From contig NZ_JAAONZ010000009.1 of the NCBI RefSeq assembly GCF_011602365.1, forward strand, positions 112,883-176,882: a stretch of 64,000 nt of DNA, in the 5' to 3' direction. Made by a program: the position numbers and the translations under genes. Shown here piece by piece: positions 1 through 8,704 of this stretch. The DNA comes from Pseudomaricurvus hydrocarbonicus (GTDB lineage Bacteria > Pseudomonadota > Gammaproteobacteria > Pseudomonadales > Cellvibrionaceae). The first letter of the stretch is position 1, and every line of letters starts with the position of its first letter. A model generated the notes under the pieces. That model did no database searches. It saw only the letters and a program-made list of their open reading frames with translations, and had not been told where the DNA came from.

Positions 1-2
1 AA

Positions 3-1511
3 GACTCACAGGCCGTTCGCGCAGGATTGCTGTGGGATGCGGCCAGTAACATTACGGTGAACTGGGGTGTTGATGCCTCTAAAGTTCGGGAATCCGGCGT
101 GGGGCGCGTGTTGAACGGCGATCCCATATTTGGCATCTCGGCCACATCGCCAAACATTAACGATCGTGACAAAACCTTCAGCCCCCATGATGGTTTCACC
201 GATCGTGATGTGGCGGGCACTTCCCTCAAAGTCGATTGGGAAACTGACTACGGCACCGTAACGTCGGTCACAGGCTACCGCACGTCCGATTATCAATTCT
301 ATGATGACCTGGTACCCGCGGTGGATTTGAGTGGTCGAAACTTGAGTTATGCCAGCAACTATACCGACGAAAATGAGAAACAGTTTTCGCAAGAAGTCCG
401 ACTGGTGAACCCGCTCAGCGACAGCCCCTGGGAGTGGACCGTGGGTTTGTATTACTTCCATGATGACATAGACCGCCTGGAACAGTGGGGCACAGAAGCT
501 CTGGGCGGCGGCACTGCAGATTTTGATGCCACCAATACCACAGAAAGCAAGGCGGTGTTTGGTCAGCTTAGCTACAACCTGAATGACTGGCGTTTTACCG
601 CCGGTGGCCGTTACACCAATGAACGCAAGGACTTTACCCTGGATACATCCGGTTACGAGCCCTATTTTACCGCGATGTACAGCCCGTTTAGTGTAGACGC
701 CGATAAAAGCTGGGATAACTTTTCCGGTAAGTTCAGCATCGATTACATGGGGATTGAAAATGTCCTCATCTACGCCTCCATGAGTGAAGGCTTCAAATCC
801 GGTTCGTTTAATTCCCTGGCGCCAGCCACTGATGTGGCGGTTCAGGCTTTGGATCCTGAATTGGCCAGACAGTATGAGTTAGGCCTGAAGTCCCAGTGGT
901 GGGATGACCGTGTGCGCTTCAATGCGGTGGCGTTTAATATCGATTATCAGGATTTACAATCGTTCCTAACTGACAGTAGCGGACAAATTATTGTAGAAAA
1001 CGCGGGTAAAGCAACGTCACAGGGGATTGAGCTTGAACTGACCGTTCTGCCTCTTGAAGGACTGGAATTGAATGCTACCTACTCTTACCTGGATGCCACC
1101 TATGATGAGTATGTCTCTGGCGGTGCGGATTACTCCGGCAATCGCCTGACCCGTGCGCCCAAAAACACCTATACGCTGTCCGGCAGTTACACTTTTGCGA
1201 TTGGTGAGAGTGGGGATCTGAGCTTGCGTCTAGATTACCTGAATCAGGGGGATATATTCCGCACCGCTGACAATGATGACAACAGCAAGATCGACGGTTA
1301 CGGGTTGTTGAATGCCCGGGTAGGGTTTACCTCCTACGACGGCTCTTGGGAAGTTGCGCTCTGGGGTAAAAATCTGACCGACAAGGAGTACGCAGTTTTT
1401 CGCAATGACTTCTCGGTACTGAATTCTTTCTACAGCAACGATGGTGTGACCACTTCGGATATTTTGGGGGCTCCCCGTACTTACGGCCTGACCCTTACTT
1501 ACAATATGTAA
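3..1511 (+). CDS. TonB-dependent receptor, C-terminal part (5' end outside window)
   Basis: The reading frame is open from the window edge, so the gene starts upstream; about 500 residues are visible. They read as the C-terminal beta-barrel of an outer-membrane TonB-dependent receptor: alternating amphipathic strands rich in Tyr, Trp, Asn and Gly, a typical barrel segment with GGRYTNERKDF, the repeated strand pattern ending in ARQYELGLKSQWWDDRVRF, and the closing WGKNLTDKEYAVF and PRTYGLTLTYNM strands. The plug and TonB box are not in the window. Such receptors take up iron chelates, vitamins or oligosaccharides with energy from TonB-ExbBD. The substrate cannot be told from the barrel alone. 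The protein ends in Met rather than the usual aromatic residue. A strong terminator follows within 40 bases, so the next gene is probably transcribed separately. Confidence 0.93.
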   Translation, partial: DSQAVRAGLLWDAASNITVNWGVDASKVRESGVGRVLNGDPIFGISATSPNINDRDKTFSPHDGFTDRDVAGTSLKVDWETDYGTVTSVTGYRTSDYQFYDDLVPAVDLSGRNLSYASNYTDENEKQFSQEVRLVNPLSDSPWEWTVGLYYFHDDIDRLEQWGTEALGGGTADFDATNTTESKAVFGQLSYNLNDWRFTAGGRYTNERKDFTLDTSGYEPYFTAMYSPFSVDADKSWDNFSGKFSIDYMGIENVLIYASMSEGFKSGSFNSLAPATDVAVQALDPELARQYELGLKSQWWDDRVRFNAVAFNIDYQDLQSFLTDSSGQIIVENAGKATSQGIELELTVLPLEGLELNATYSYLDATYDEYVSGGADYSGNRLTRAPKNTYTLSGSYTFAIGESGDLSLRLDYLNQGDIFRTADNDDNSKIDGYGLLNARVGFTSYDGSWEVALWGKNLTDKEYAVFRNDFSVLNSFYSNDGVTTSDILGAPRTYGLTLTYNM

Positions 1512-1548
1512 CAGGGGAGGGAGTGACATAATACCGTCGCGTAAAACG

Positions 1549-1574
1549 AACGCCTCCTGTTGGGGGCGTTTTTT
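1549..1574 (+). terminator. Rho-independent terminator after TonB receptor
   Basis: Six-base stem AACGCC / GGCGTT with a 10-base loop, running directly into a run of six T. It lies 38 bases after the receptor stop codon. Confidence 0.8.
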
Positions 1575-1617
1575 GTACCAATTTCTGGAACGCTGTTCCT
1601 ATCATCAGGAGAAAACT

Positions 1618-3111
1618 ATGCGCTGGACTCAAACAGCACTGGGCCTATTGAGTGTTTTGGCGATGATGAGCCTGCTGGGCTGCCAGAAAGCCGCCGTTGA
1701 GCAAGAGTCGGCCGGACTTAAGGCTACGGACTCGCTTTACAGTGTGGGTAATACCACCGTGTTTATTCACGATAAGTCACGAGCATATGATTCCGTTGCC
1801 GGTGTGAATACGGGCGTTCGTACCTTGATTACTGAAATCTGGTACCCCGCAGATAGCGTTGAGGGCGTCCGCCGGGCGACCTACGGTGACTATGTATTTG
1901 GCAGCCGCGAAGCACACAAACGCATGATGACGGAAACCACATTTTTTCATTTAACGCCGGAAACTGTTCGTGAAGGTGTAACCGCGCAGCAGATGAATGC
2001 GGCCATGGACGAGCTTTTTGAACGTGAGCGTGCTAGCTATGTGGATGCCACGCCGGCGTCTGCGGGCGAGCCATTTCCCGTGGTGGTGATGACCCACGGT
2101 GATGCCGGCAGCCGATACAACATGCAGGGTGTATGCGAACTGCTCGCAGCACACGGTTATATTGTCATAGCGCCTGAGCATACCGGTAATACCCCATACA
2201 GCATGACCGGTGAGGATCCGGCTCTGTGGGAAGAAGGGGGCGATCCCGAGTTCAAAGCTGAAATGGCAACAGTACTGCCGCTGTTGGATGAAATGGGCAT
2301 GTACAATCACAACGCCCAGTGGGGACAGACCTACGCGCCGGGCAAAGATTTGATGACGCCTGCGGGTCTGCAAGCTTTCGACGCCGAATTGCTGGAGCGG
2401 GTCAACGATTTACGTGCGGTGATTCAGCAGTTGGACGTCATGAATCAGGGGGGACGCTTCGAAGGTAAAATTGATCTCGACAAACTGGGTCTGATGGGAC
2501 GCTCATTTGGAGGGGCCACGACCCTGGCTGGACTGGCATTGGTAGACCAGTTCAAAGCGGGTATGGCGGTGGTGCCCCCGGTGTTGCCGGATTTTCGAGG
2601 TATGTTCCCGAGCGACATGCTCAAGCCGCAAGGCGTTGAATCGACGATCCTGGCCAGCCGCGGCGAGACGATATTTGACCGCCTGCACAAGCCCACCCTG
2701 TTGCTGTCCGGGGCAGAGGATAAAACCATCATTGGGATTGAAGTGATGCTGGCGTCCGCCCTGGAAGCGCCAAAGCCGACACCCAAACAGCCACTGCCCA
2801 TGCTGTATCAGTTGTTTAAAAATTCTGAGCAGCCTGCGTATTGGGGGCTGCTGGCGAATACCAATCATGGCTCTTTTGCCGAGTCCAGCCCCTATTGGTG
2901 GCCAGACATCAAACCGGACACATTCCCCCGAGTGTTGACCGAGGGTGAAGACTATACCTTACTGGACGCCAGCAAAGCGCACCAAATTCAGCAACAAAAA
3001 GCACTGCAGTTTTTCGATGTGTATGTAAAACGGGACGTTGCTGAAACGCCCAAACTGATCGCCAATCCTTTTGCCGCTGATGGGTTGGAATGGGAGGTCA
3101 AAACACGTTAA
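1618..3111 (+). CDS. Secreted lipoprotein alpha/beta hydrolase, PAF-acetylhydrolase-like
   Basis: This is a 497-residue protein starting at the ATG at 1618, which has a CAGGAG ribosome-binding site just upstream; an in-frame TTG 45 bases earlier overlaps the terminator T-run and is less likely. A lipoprotein signal peptide ends at the lipobox LLGC (Cys22), so the protein should be acylated and exported. The alpha/beta-hydrolase nucleophile elbow is GRSFGG with Ser296. Candidate Asp368 (SGAEDKT) and His417 (NTNHGS) complete a triad. An MTHGDAGSRYN segment (around residue 159) matches the oxyanion-hole strand. The layout resembles the platelet-activating-factor acetylhydrolase/dienelactone-hydrolase group, implying an ester hydrolase at the cell surface. 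The true substrate is unknown. It stands alone between two terminators. Confidence 0.88.
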   Translation: MRWTQTALGLLSVLAMMSLLGCQKAAVEQESAGLKATDSLYSVGNTTVFIHDKSRAYDSVAGVNTGVRTLITEIWYPADSVEGVRRATYGDYVFGSREAHKRMMTETTFFHLTPETVREGVTAQQMNAAMDELFERERASYVDATPASAGEPFPVVVMTHGDAGSRYNMQGVCELLAAHGYIVIAPEHTGNTPYSMTGEDPALWEEGGDPEFKAEMATVLPLLDEMGMYNHNAQWGQTYAPGKDLMTPAGLQAFDAELLERVNDLRAVIQQLDVMNQGGRFEGKIDLDKLGLMGRSFGGATTLAGLALVDQFKAGMAVVPPVLPDFRGMFPSDMLKPQGVESTILASRGETIFDRLHKPTLLLSGAEDKTIIGIEVMLASALEAPKPTPKQPLPMLYQLFKNSEQPAYWGLLANTNHGSFAESSPYWWPDIKPDTFPRVLTEGEDYTLLDASKAHQIQQQKALQFFDVYVKRDVAETPKLIANPFAADGLEWEVKTR

Positions 3112-3153
3112 AGCACCAGCGATCATGGCGCATTGCATGGTGTCAACCAGGCA

Positions 3154-3187
3154 CAAAAAAAGGGGCTGTCAATGGCCCCTTTTTTAA
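3154..3187. terminator. Bidirectional terminator
   Basis: An A-run, a stem AGGGGC / GCCCCT with an 8-base loop, and a T-run. The A/T symmetry lets it serve both the hydrolase (plus strand) and the convergent DUF5329 gene (minus strand). Confidence 0.8.
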
Positions 3188-3265
3188 TTGTCGGTTTTGA
3201 ATGGTCAACGCTGCTATCGGCTGATATGAGATTGACACACGCAATCTTTGATAAAGCCGGTGATG

Positions 3266-3691
3266 TCATTGACGGTCATGTTGGCGGTATTCCTTCAAGG
3301 CGTTATACAGCCAGTCATGTGATGTCAGCTGCTTGCCGTCTGCGGTCACCACCGTATAGGGCTTGCGGGTGATTGAGCTTTTACTGGCCAGGTTGTCAAT
3401 GAAGTCTTCGGCGGTCCTGGCGTAACGGGCCGCTCGACGGTATTTCATCGCGAGATGCTCTGCCGCATCTTTGGCGGTGTGGTCACTGCCATTGCGGGTG
3501 AAGGTCGCGTTACTCTCGGCAATGTAGCGAATTAAATAGTCTATTTCCTGCCTGGCGGCAATGTCTTCTTCAGTTTCACCGGCATAGGCCCTGGAAGGTG
3601 GAGCGGCCAGAAACAGGCTGCTCAGGAAAAGAGTCGCCAGCAGCATTGTCAGCCGGGTGCATCGGGTGAGAGGCTCAGTGCTCAATAACAT
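3266..3691 (-). CDS. DUF5329 family protein, exported
   Basis: A 141-residue protein with an N-terminal hydrophobic segment (LLATLFLSSLFLAAP) and an Ala-x-Ala-like cleavage region near SRAYA, so it is probably periplasmic. The body carries the recognisable DUF5329 pattern: EIDYLIRYIAESNATFTRNG, HLAMKYRRAARYARTAEDFI and ASKSSITRKPY. The function of this family is unknown. The chosen ATG overlaps the 3' end of the upstream endonuclease-fold gene by 17 bases. A second in-frame Met at residue 16 (position 3646) would remove the overlap and give a tighter signal peptide. The overlap suggests co-transcription with the upstream lipoprotein gene and perhaps a joint periplasmic role, which is inference. 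Confidence 0.8.
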   Translation of the reverse strand: MLLSTEPLTRCTRLTMLLATLFLSSLFLAAPPSRAYAGETEEDIAARQEIDYLIRYIAESNATFTRNGSDHTAKDAAEHLAMKYRRAARYARTAEDFIDNLASKSSITRKPYTVVTADGKQLTSHDWLYNALKEYRQHDRQ

Positions 3692-4784
3692 TCAGAACAT
3701 CCGGTAACGTTTCAGGCGTGACTGTGCCTATTTTAGCGAGGGCATTCTTAGCCAGGGCATTGCTGGCCAGGGTGGCTGGCGTGGGTTTATTCACAGGGCT
3801 CAGGTCAACGTTCACCAACAATGGGTTGTGGTCCGAACTGGAATAGGTCGGCACTTCAGTATCACTGATGTCTATGCCCCGGACCCAGACATGATCCAGG
3901 GGTTGTCCCCAAAAACGGGTGCGGTTATCGTGGTGAAAATCGGCCGAGACGAGACCCGCTGACTGCAAGCGTTCATCCAGTAATTTACCTCGGCGAAGGC
4001 TCCAGCTGTTTAAGTCACCCGCAAAGACGACGGGGCCCTGATGCTGCTGAATGATGGCAATTACGTCATCCAGTTGCTGCCGGTAATCTGCCAGCCCCAG
4101 AGAAAAATTGATCGCATGTAAATTGATGGCCAATAAACGCCGCCCATCACTGATCACATATTCGACCACATTGGTGGCTTTGGGGGTCCTGAGCCAAGGT
4201 TCCTGATGGACAAAGTGACAGTGCACCGTGGCAGGCCAGCGGCTCAGTGTTAATACGCCCGATTGAAGAGTGCCATCGCTATAGCCGGGCGCAAAGCGCC
4301 AATAGGGTTTGAGCCCCACCAGCTCATGATTGAGCAGTGCCTCTTGCAGCAAAACGATATCAGCCTGGCTGTTGAGCTGAGCCAGATCCCGTGTCAGGTT
4401 TTCACCTTGGGCCTTGTATATATTCCAGCTGACCAGGGCGATCTGATCAGGCAGTGCGTAATTGTCGGGGTAGGTATTGGCCTGGCTGGTCCGCAGCTTT
4501 TGAATGCAGTTGTCAGGTGCCAATACCAGATCTGTCCGCCCGGCGCGATCATCGGAGGTTAATGCACCCATAACGTCAAGCGTCGTCGTTATCGCGTTAG
4601 TCAATACCGCGTCTGCAGGTAGGGCAACAGAACCCGTGCCGGTGTTTGGGCTGGGTAGCCGTCCAGCGAATGCCGCCGGCACTGACTTGTTAGACGCTTG
4701 TGAGTTCTCCGTGACCGTGCACCCGGCTAATGTCAGGCTGAGCAGGGTGGCAATAGCTGAGAGTAACAGGTTAAATTTGGTCAA
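3675..4784 (-). CDS. Endonuclease/exonuclease/phosphatase-fold lipoprotein
   Basis: A 369-residue protein with a lipoprotein signal ending in LAGC (Cys22). The EEP metal-dependent phosphoesterase motifs are all present in order: SWNIYKAQ (Asn121), LLQEA (Glu148), the NLHAINF strand (His223), FAGDLNSW (Asp257, Asn259), LDHVW (Asp297, His298) and SSDHNPL (Asp318, His319). A catalytically competent DNase-I-like fold is therefore expected. The export signal implies an extracytoplasmic substrate such as extracellular DNA or phospholipid-type phosphodiesters; which one cannot be read from sequence. Residues 23-110 are a low-complexity Ala/Thr/Asn linker. The gene is first in a two-gene minus-strand unit with the DUF5329 gene, which it overlaps. 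Confidence 0.88.
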   Translation of the reverse strand: MTKFNLLLSAIATLLSLTLAGCTVTENSQASNKSVPAAFAGRLPSPNTGTGSVALPADAVLTNAITTTLDVMGALTSDDRAGRTDLVLAPDNCIQKLRTSQANTYPDNYALPDQIALVSWNIYKAQGENLTRDLAQLNSQADIVLLQEALLNHELVGLKPYWRFAPGYSDGTLQSGVLTLSRWPATVHCHFVHQEPWLRTPKATNVVEYVISDGRRLLAINLHAINFSLGLADYRQQLDDVIAIIQQHQGPVVFAGDLNSWSLRRGKLLDERLQSAGLVSADFHHDNRTRFWGQPLDHVWVRGIDISDTEVPTYSSSDHNPLLVNVDLSPVNKPTPATLASNALAKNALAKIGTVTPETLPDVLNVIEH

Positions 4785-4834
4785 TGGGTTCGCCCGACGT
4801 CAATAAGAAACCGTTAGAGTTTATTGCAGTACCT

Positions 4835-4854
4835 TTTGTTCCACTAGGAACAAA
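4835..4854. promoter_or_regulatory. Perfect inverted repeat in divergent intergenic region
   Basis: Arms TTTGTTCC and GGAACAAA separated by ACTA. It lies 51 bases upstream of the minus-strand endonuclease-fold gene and 119 bases before the plus-strand DUF2254 gene. Its position and symmetry suit an operator for a dimeric regulator; no T-tract supports a terminator. Confidence 0.4.
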
Positions 4855-4972
4855 TAATTCTACCTTCAAAAGTATCGCTCTGTGTACGGTATAAGGCAGC
4901 GCAGAACAGGGTTGTTGGCTACGCTTTAAGCTTAAACCGCTAAATTGACTGCTGAAATGGATAACTGCTCAG

Positions 4973-6292
4973 ATGTATGAACGCTTTTGCTTCATTGTGA
5001 ACCGGATTAAAGAACGCCTGTGGGTCAAGCCGTTGTTGATGTGTGGTTTATCCATTGTTGCAGCTTTTCTCGCCCAAATGGCGGATGACGTGAGTTTTAT
5101 GAGTATTCATGCGCCAGATGTGGCGCCGGAATCGGTCGAAACCCTGCTCACGGTCATGTCTTCCAGCATGCTGGTGATCGCCACCTTTTCGGTGGGGTCC
5201 ATGGTCACGGCATACGCCTCGGCGAGTAACACCGCCACACCTCGTTCCTTTCCTCTGGTGATCGCGGACGATGTTTCCCAGAATGCCTTGTCGGCGTTTG
5301 TCGGTGCTTTCATCTTCAGTATCGTCGCGCTGGTCTCGGTGCAAAACAGTGCTTACGACAAGGCCGGACGCTTTGCCCTGTTTGTGCTGACAATATTGGT
5401 CTTTGCTCTGGTCATTGTCATGTTTGTTCGTTGGGTTGATCGCATTGCCCGCTTGGGGCGCCTGGGGTCCACGGTCGACAAGGTCGAGGCGGCGACGGCC
5501 AGCGCCCTGACGTTGCGACGGCAGGCGCCAACCTTAGGCGCTTCTGCCGTTGTCGGACGCAGCGACCTGGCCGCTGATCCAGCAGCTGTGGCCATATACT
5601 CAGAATCCATTGGTTATATTGAGAGAATAGATGTACCGGCGTTACAAGAGTTGGCCCAAAAAATGAGTATCCGGGTTGAGGTGGCTGCGTTGCCGGGTAC
5701 CTTCGTAGCACCGGGTCGAGCTTTAGCGTATGCGTGTGAGCAGCTGGATGGCGGGAACGGCAAAGACAAAGACAACCCCGAAGCGTTTGACTTGAGCAAG
5801 TTAGCCGCCCCCTTTTTGATTGGCCGCACCCGCACTTTTGATGAAGACCCCCGTTTTGGGCTGGTGGTGTTGTCGGAGATCGCCAGCCGAGCGTTATCCC
5901 CGGCCGTGAATGATCCCGGCACTGCCATTCAGGTGATTGGCAGTTTTGTGCGTTTGTTTTCGCTGTGGGGCGAGTCGGCGGACACAGGGCAACAGCCCGA
6001 GGTGAAGCACGATTTAGTCTCAATGCCGGAGCTGTCCGTTGATGACCTGTTTGAGGATGCCTTTGTGGCCATAGCTCGCGATGGCGCGCACAACATAGAA
6101 GTGGTCCTGCGTTTGCAAAAAGCGTTGCAGGCACTCGCGTTGATCGGTGACGAGCCGATGCGAAGCGCGGCCATCCAGCAGGGGCTGCTCACCTTGCAAA
6201 GGGCGGAGCTGGCACTGGATTGCGATCGGGATTTACGCCTGGCCAGAGAATCTGCGGGTTTTGCTCTCACGGGTGGCAGCAAAACCCCATAG
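4973..6292 (+). CDS. DUF2254 family membrane protein
   Basis: A 439-residue protein with the DUF2254 layout: an N-terminal membrane segment (PLLMCGLSIVAAFLAQM, about residues 20-38), a periplasmic stretch, then three further segments around residues 62-80, 105-122 and 132-150. A soluble C-terminal half carries RWVDRIARLGRLGSTVDKVE and the conserved LSEIASRALSPAVNDPGTA region (about residues 300-318). Members of this family are uncharacterised inner-membrane proteins, sometimes annotated as possible channels. The start is the first ATG after the divergent promoter region. It has no close operon partner: a minus-strand gene follows. Confidence 0.85.
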   Translation: MYERFCFIVNRIKERLWVKPLLMCGLSIVAAFLAQMADDVSFMSIHAPDVAPESVETLLTVMSSSMLVIATFSVGSMVTAYASASNTATPRSFPLVIADDVSQNALSAFVGAFIFSIVALVSVQNSAYDKAGRFALFVLTILVFALVIVMFVRWVDRIARLGRLGSTVDKVEAATASALTLRRQAPTLGASAVVGRSDLAADPAAVAIYSESIGYIERIDVPALQELAQKMSIRVEVAALPGTFVAPGRALAYACEQLDGGNGKDKDNPEAFDLSKLAAPFLIGRTRTFDEDPRFGLVVLSEIASRALSPAVNDPGTAIQVIGSFVRLFSLWGESADTGQQPEVKHDLVSMPELSVDDLFEDAFVAIARDGAHNIEVVLRLQKALQALALIGDEPMRSAAIQQGLLTLQRAELALDCDRDLRLARESAGFALTGGSKTP

Positions 6293-6411
6293 CGGGATTA
6301 TACGCATAGCTCGTGTAGATAAGGTGTCGTCAGTATTTGGCTCATGTTCGGGGGCACCGTCTGTAAAACGGCCCGTTGGCTGGATACGGTGAGGATCAGG
6401 GCTTGAAGGTG

Positions 6412-6960
6412 TTACAGCAATGTTATCTGAGGGGTGTAGAGGCGTACTTCGTCGCCCACTGCAATCTTCCCGCTTTGCAGGATTTTACAGCACAGACCCC
6501 CATAGCCGAACATGGCAGCCAGACCGCCCGGGCCCAGGGCGTGTTCCATTCTGATACAGGGGTGGCACAGCGCATTGGCCTCAAAGATCGCTTCCCCTAT
6601 TTGAAACTTTTGGTGCCGCAAGGCATTCAGGTTAATGCCCTTAACGACCAGGTTGCGGCGTAACAACTTGGGGTCAATGGGACCGGTGTCGGGATCAGGA
6701 TTGTTGCGCAGCTCCCGGTTGAGGTTCAAATAATGGGCGGTTAATTGAATGAATTCTTTGCTGATGAGGGTGACCTGGCGGGATGACCCCGGAGTTTTCT
6801 GCATGCGGTGGTCACCCTCCAGGCCTAAATCCATGACGGCATTGGCGGACTGGACAACCGTCATCTCCGCTTTTCGCTCCGGCCGCAGACCAATCCAGGT
6901 CAGTTGTCCCGGAGGTAATTTGCCAATGTAGCGTGACATGAGTTGTTGCTGAGAGTTCAT
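6412..6960 (-). CDS. MOSC domain-containing protein
   Basis: A 182-residue protein consisting mostly of a single MOSC domain (molybdenum-cofactor sulfurase C-terminal fold). Visible family features are GLEGDHR (about residue 46), the RQVTLISKEF strand, LRRNLVVKGINLNAL, and a C-terminal CHPC-IRMEHALG segment holding the cysteine expected to carry or bind sulfur/metal. MOSC proteins hand sulfur to the molybdenum cofactor or act as Moco-binding reductases for N-hydroxylated compounds. Standalone bacterial ones resemble YiiM-like proteins, but the specific substrate here is not evident. It is downstream of, and codirectional with, the trmK gene with a 54-base gap, so a shared transcript is possible. 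Confidence 0.88.
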   Translation of the reverse strand: MNSQQQLMSRYIGKLPPGQLTWIGLRPERKAEMTVVQSANAVMDLGLEGDHRMQKTPGSSRQVTLISKEFIQLTAHYLNLNRELRNNPDPDTGPIDPKLLRRNLVVKGINLNALRHQKFQIGEAIFEANALCHPCIRMEHALGPGGLAAMFGYGGLCCKILQSGKIAVGDEVRLYTPQITLL

Positions 6961-7014
6961 GTATGCACCGGTTGATCGAACACAAATGATTGGCTTTTCT
7001 TTTTAAAGGATAGC

Positions 7015-7746
7015 TTATGACGCCGTGTCCAGCTGTTGCCAAAGGGTCTGGTAAATGGTCAGCACACGCCGGGCTTCCCGGGCGTTTTCTCCCAGAGTTC
7101 GTCGCTGGTAATGTCGGATCAGTTTGGACAGGTAGCGATGATGCACTGCGTCGTTTAAATCCCAGTGTTCACCGGTTTTGCTGACTGGCTGGGGATGTGG
7201 CTGTGGTGAGTTCCAGCGTGCACAGATGATTTCATAATCCCGGCCTTTCTCTGTCACCATGGTTTCATGCTGCAGTTCAAACGGCTTTTCCGCCAGATAT
7301 TCGCGCAGATCAAACTGGGTTGTGGTCGGGCAAAAGAGGAAGTCCAGAGAGTGACCCTGATGATTGTGCAGAATTTGATGAATGATATCGATACTGAGCT
7401 CTCCGCCAATACCCGCAATGATGATCAGCGGACGTTTATCGGGGGCCAGTTGCAGCTGGCCGGCGTCGGCGGTAAACGCCTGGTAGCGGTCAGCAGGATA
7501 CACTTTGAGTCGCTGTTGTAAGTCGTCAATAAGGTGCCGCGCCTGATCCACAAAGTAGACCTGTTCGCAGAGTTCCTGGGCCAGTATTTTGATGCCAAGA
7601 TAGCCGTGGTCGCAGCAGCAGTCCCAAATTTCCTGGTAAGATTGAATGGCCTGAGCCGACTCTATCCATTCATAGATGGCTCTCAGACGTGCGCCCAGGT
7701 AGGGCATTTTAGGCTGGATAACAGCTGCTTGAGTGGGTGCGGACAT
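7015..7746 (-). CDS. trmK: tRNA (adenine(22)-N1)-methyltransferase family protein
   Basis: A 243-residue SAM-dependent methyltransferase of the TrmK/COG2384 family. The SAM-binding motif I is WDCCCDHGYLGIKIL (about residues 42-56), followed by an acidic strand end (FVDQARHLI), a TADAGQL segment and the IIIAGIGGELSIDII strand that is diagnostic of this family. TrmK methylates N1 of A22 in tRNA in Bacillus. The gammaproteobacterial homologues are annotated by similarity, so the target base is inferred. The C-terminal part (RYLSKLIRHYQRRTLGENA) is helical and basic, consistent with RNA contact. The gene leads a minus-strand pair with the MOSC gene. Confidence 0.82.
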   Translation of the reverse strand: MSAPTQAAVIQPKMPYLGARLRAIYEWIESAQAIQSYQEIWDCCCDHGYLGIKILAQELCEQVYFVDQARHLIDDLQQRLKVYPADRYQAFTADAGQLQLAPDKRPLIIIAGIGGELSIDIIHQILHNHQGHSLDFLFCPTTTQFDLREYLAEKPFELQHETMVTEKGRDYEIICARWNSPQPHPQPVSKTGEHWDLNDAVHHRYLSKLIRHYQRRTLGENAREARRVLTIYQTLWQQLDTAS

Positions 7747-8101
7747 CGACTTGGTATCTGGAGGGTGAAAAGGACGCTATTCGGAGCCGCCATCTTAAGG
7801 AATCTGCCATAGGATAGCTACCAGTGGATAGTCGCTGAAACAGGAGCTAAGGTCTTAATGGCCTCAGTTTAGCCGCCCAGGATTGGCTTGCTGAATGTGA
7901 CACAAGCAGCGCTTTGGCGCGCCCGAAGGCGACTTTAAGCCTGTTTTAGCGTTACCACTGGTCTTGGGATGGTCAAATCGCAAGACCTGCAGTCGTGTAA
8001 AAAGACCATGACCGCTGTACACTTCTGAACGGATTGACGTTCACCTGGGGTATGGGGTGCAACTTGCCCATTATTGAGATGGTTTATCGAGAGTGTAGTG
8101 A
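7747..8101. other. Intergenic region between divergent trmK and SMR exporter genes, with inverted repeat
   Basis: A 355-base divergent promoter region. The only structure I see is an inverted repeat GGTCTTG (7960-7966) / CAAGACC (7981-7987) with a 14-base loop. A further AAGACCA at 8002-8008 can pair with the same left arm, so two alternative hairpins are possible upstream of the exporter. No recognisable guanidine riboswitch core was found. Confidence 0.4.
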
Positions 8102-8434
8102 ATGAAAAATTGGGTCTTTTTGCTGTTTGCGATTGTGTCTGAGGTGGTGGCAACATCTGCCCTGAAGCAAAGCGAAGAATTCAGCAAAGTAGGCCCCACC
8201 ATTGTGGTTGTGGTGGGGTATTTGATTTCCTTTTATTTTTTGTCTCTGACGTTGAGAACGATACCGGTTGGGATTGCTTACGCGGTCTGGTCGGGTGTCG
8301 GGGTGGCTCTGATCAGCCTGGTTGGCTGGGTGCTATTTGATCAAAAGCTGGACGCACCGGGAGCCTTCGGTATCGCGCTCATTGGCGCGGGGGTGATAGT
8401 CCTGAATGTGTTTTCAAAAACGGCTGTGCATTAG
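8102..8434 (+). CDS. Small multidrug resistance (SMR) exporter, EmrE type
   Basis: A 110-residue protein, the typical SMR length, with four transmembrane helices. The membrane-embedded glutamate that couples proton and drug binding is present as Glu14 ([13 protein letters not shown]). The conserved [14 protein letters not shown] motif of helix 3 and the [16 protein letters not shown] dimerisation helix 4 are intact. By pattern it is closer to EmrE/QacE (export of quaternary ammonium and other lipophilic cations) than to the Gdx/SugE guanidinium exporters. This is judged by eye and could be wrong. It works as an antiparallel homodimer in the inner membrane. It is monocistronic, preceded by a possible hairpin leader. 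Confidence 0.9.
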   Translation: MKNWVFLLFAIVSEVVATSALKQSEEFSKVGPTIVVVVGYLISFYFLSLTLRTIPVGIAYAVWSGVGVALISLVGWVLFDQKLDAPGAFGIALIGAGVIVLNVFSKTAVH

Positions 8435-8496
8435 ACCTGGTGGCCTTTGAGGCCGGGTAATGTTTGAGCAGGGAGGCAGGCACACAGGCCCGTCGT

Positions 8497-8588
8497 GCAG
8501 GCTGTCTGAAATGCAAGCAGTGTCTGAAATGTAAACAGTGTCTTTAATGAGAACAGTGTCTTTCATGTGAGCAGTGACTGTAACGTAA
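8497..8588. repeat. Degenerate 18-bp tandem repeat, about five units
   Basis: Four consecutive 18-base units start at 8517, 8535, 8553 and 8571, with approximate consensus RCAGTGTCTKWAATGTRA. They are preceded by a fifth unit of 20 bases (8497-8516). The repeat lies between the SMR exporter and the DUF808 gene. Stops occur in the units, so it is not evidently coding. Confidence 0.75.
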
Positions 8589-8704
8589 AGCGTAGCTGCC
8601 AGCAGTCGCAGTCAACATGGTTTTTTTTGAACAGGGTCACATGGCAATCATAGTTGCCGGTTAAGCTGACCGGCACCAGTATTTGACGGATTAGGGATAG
8701 GCAG

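Noticed and set aside
5418..6134. 238-codon frame antisense to the DUF2254 gene
   Set aside because: No family motif and an unusual Pro/Thr/Arg composition typical of antisense frames.
7930..8101. Guanidine riboswitch before the SMR exporter
   Set aside because: No conserved ykkC core or paired ACGR-loop hairpins were found, and the exporter looks EmrE-like rather than Gdx-like.
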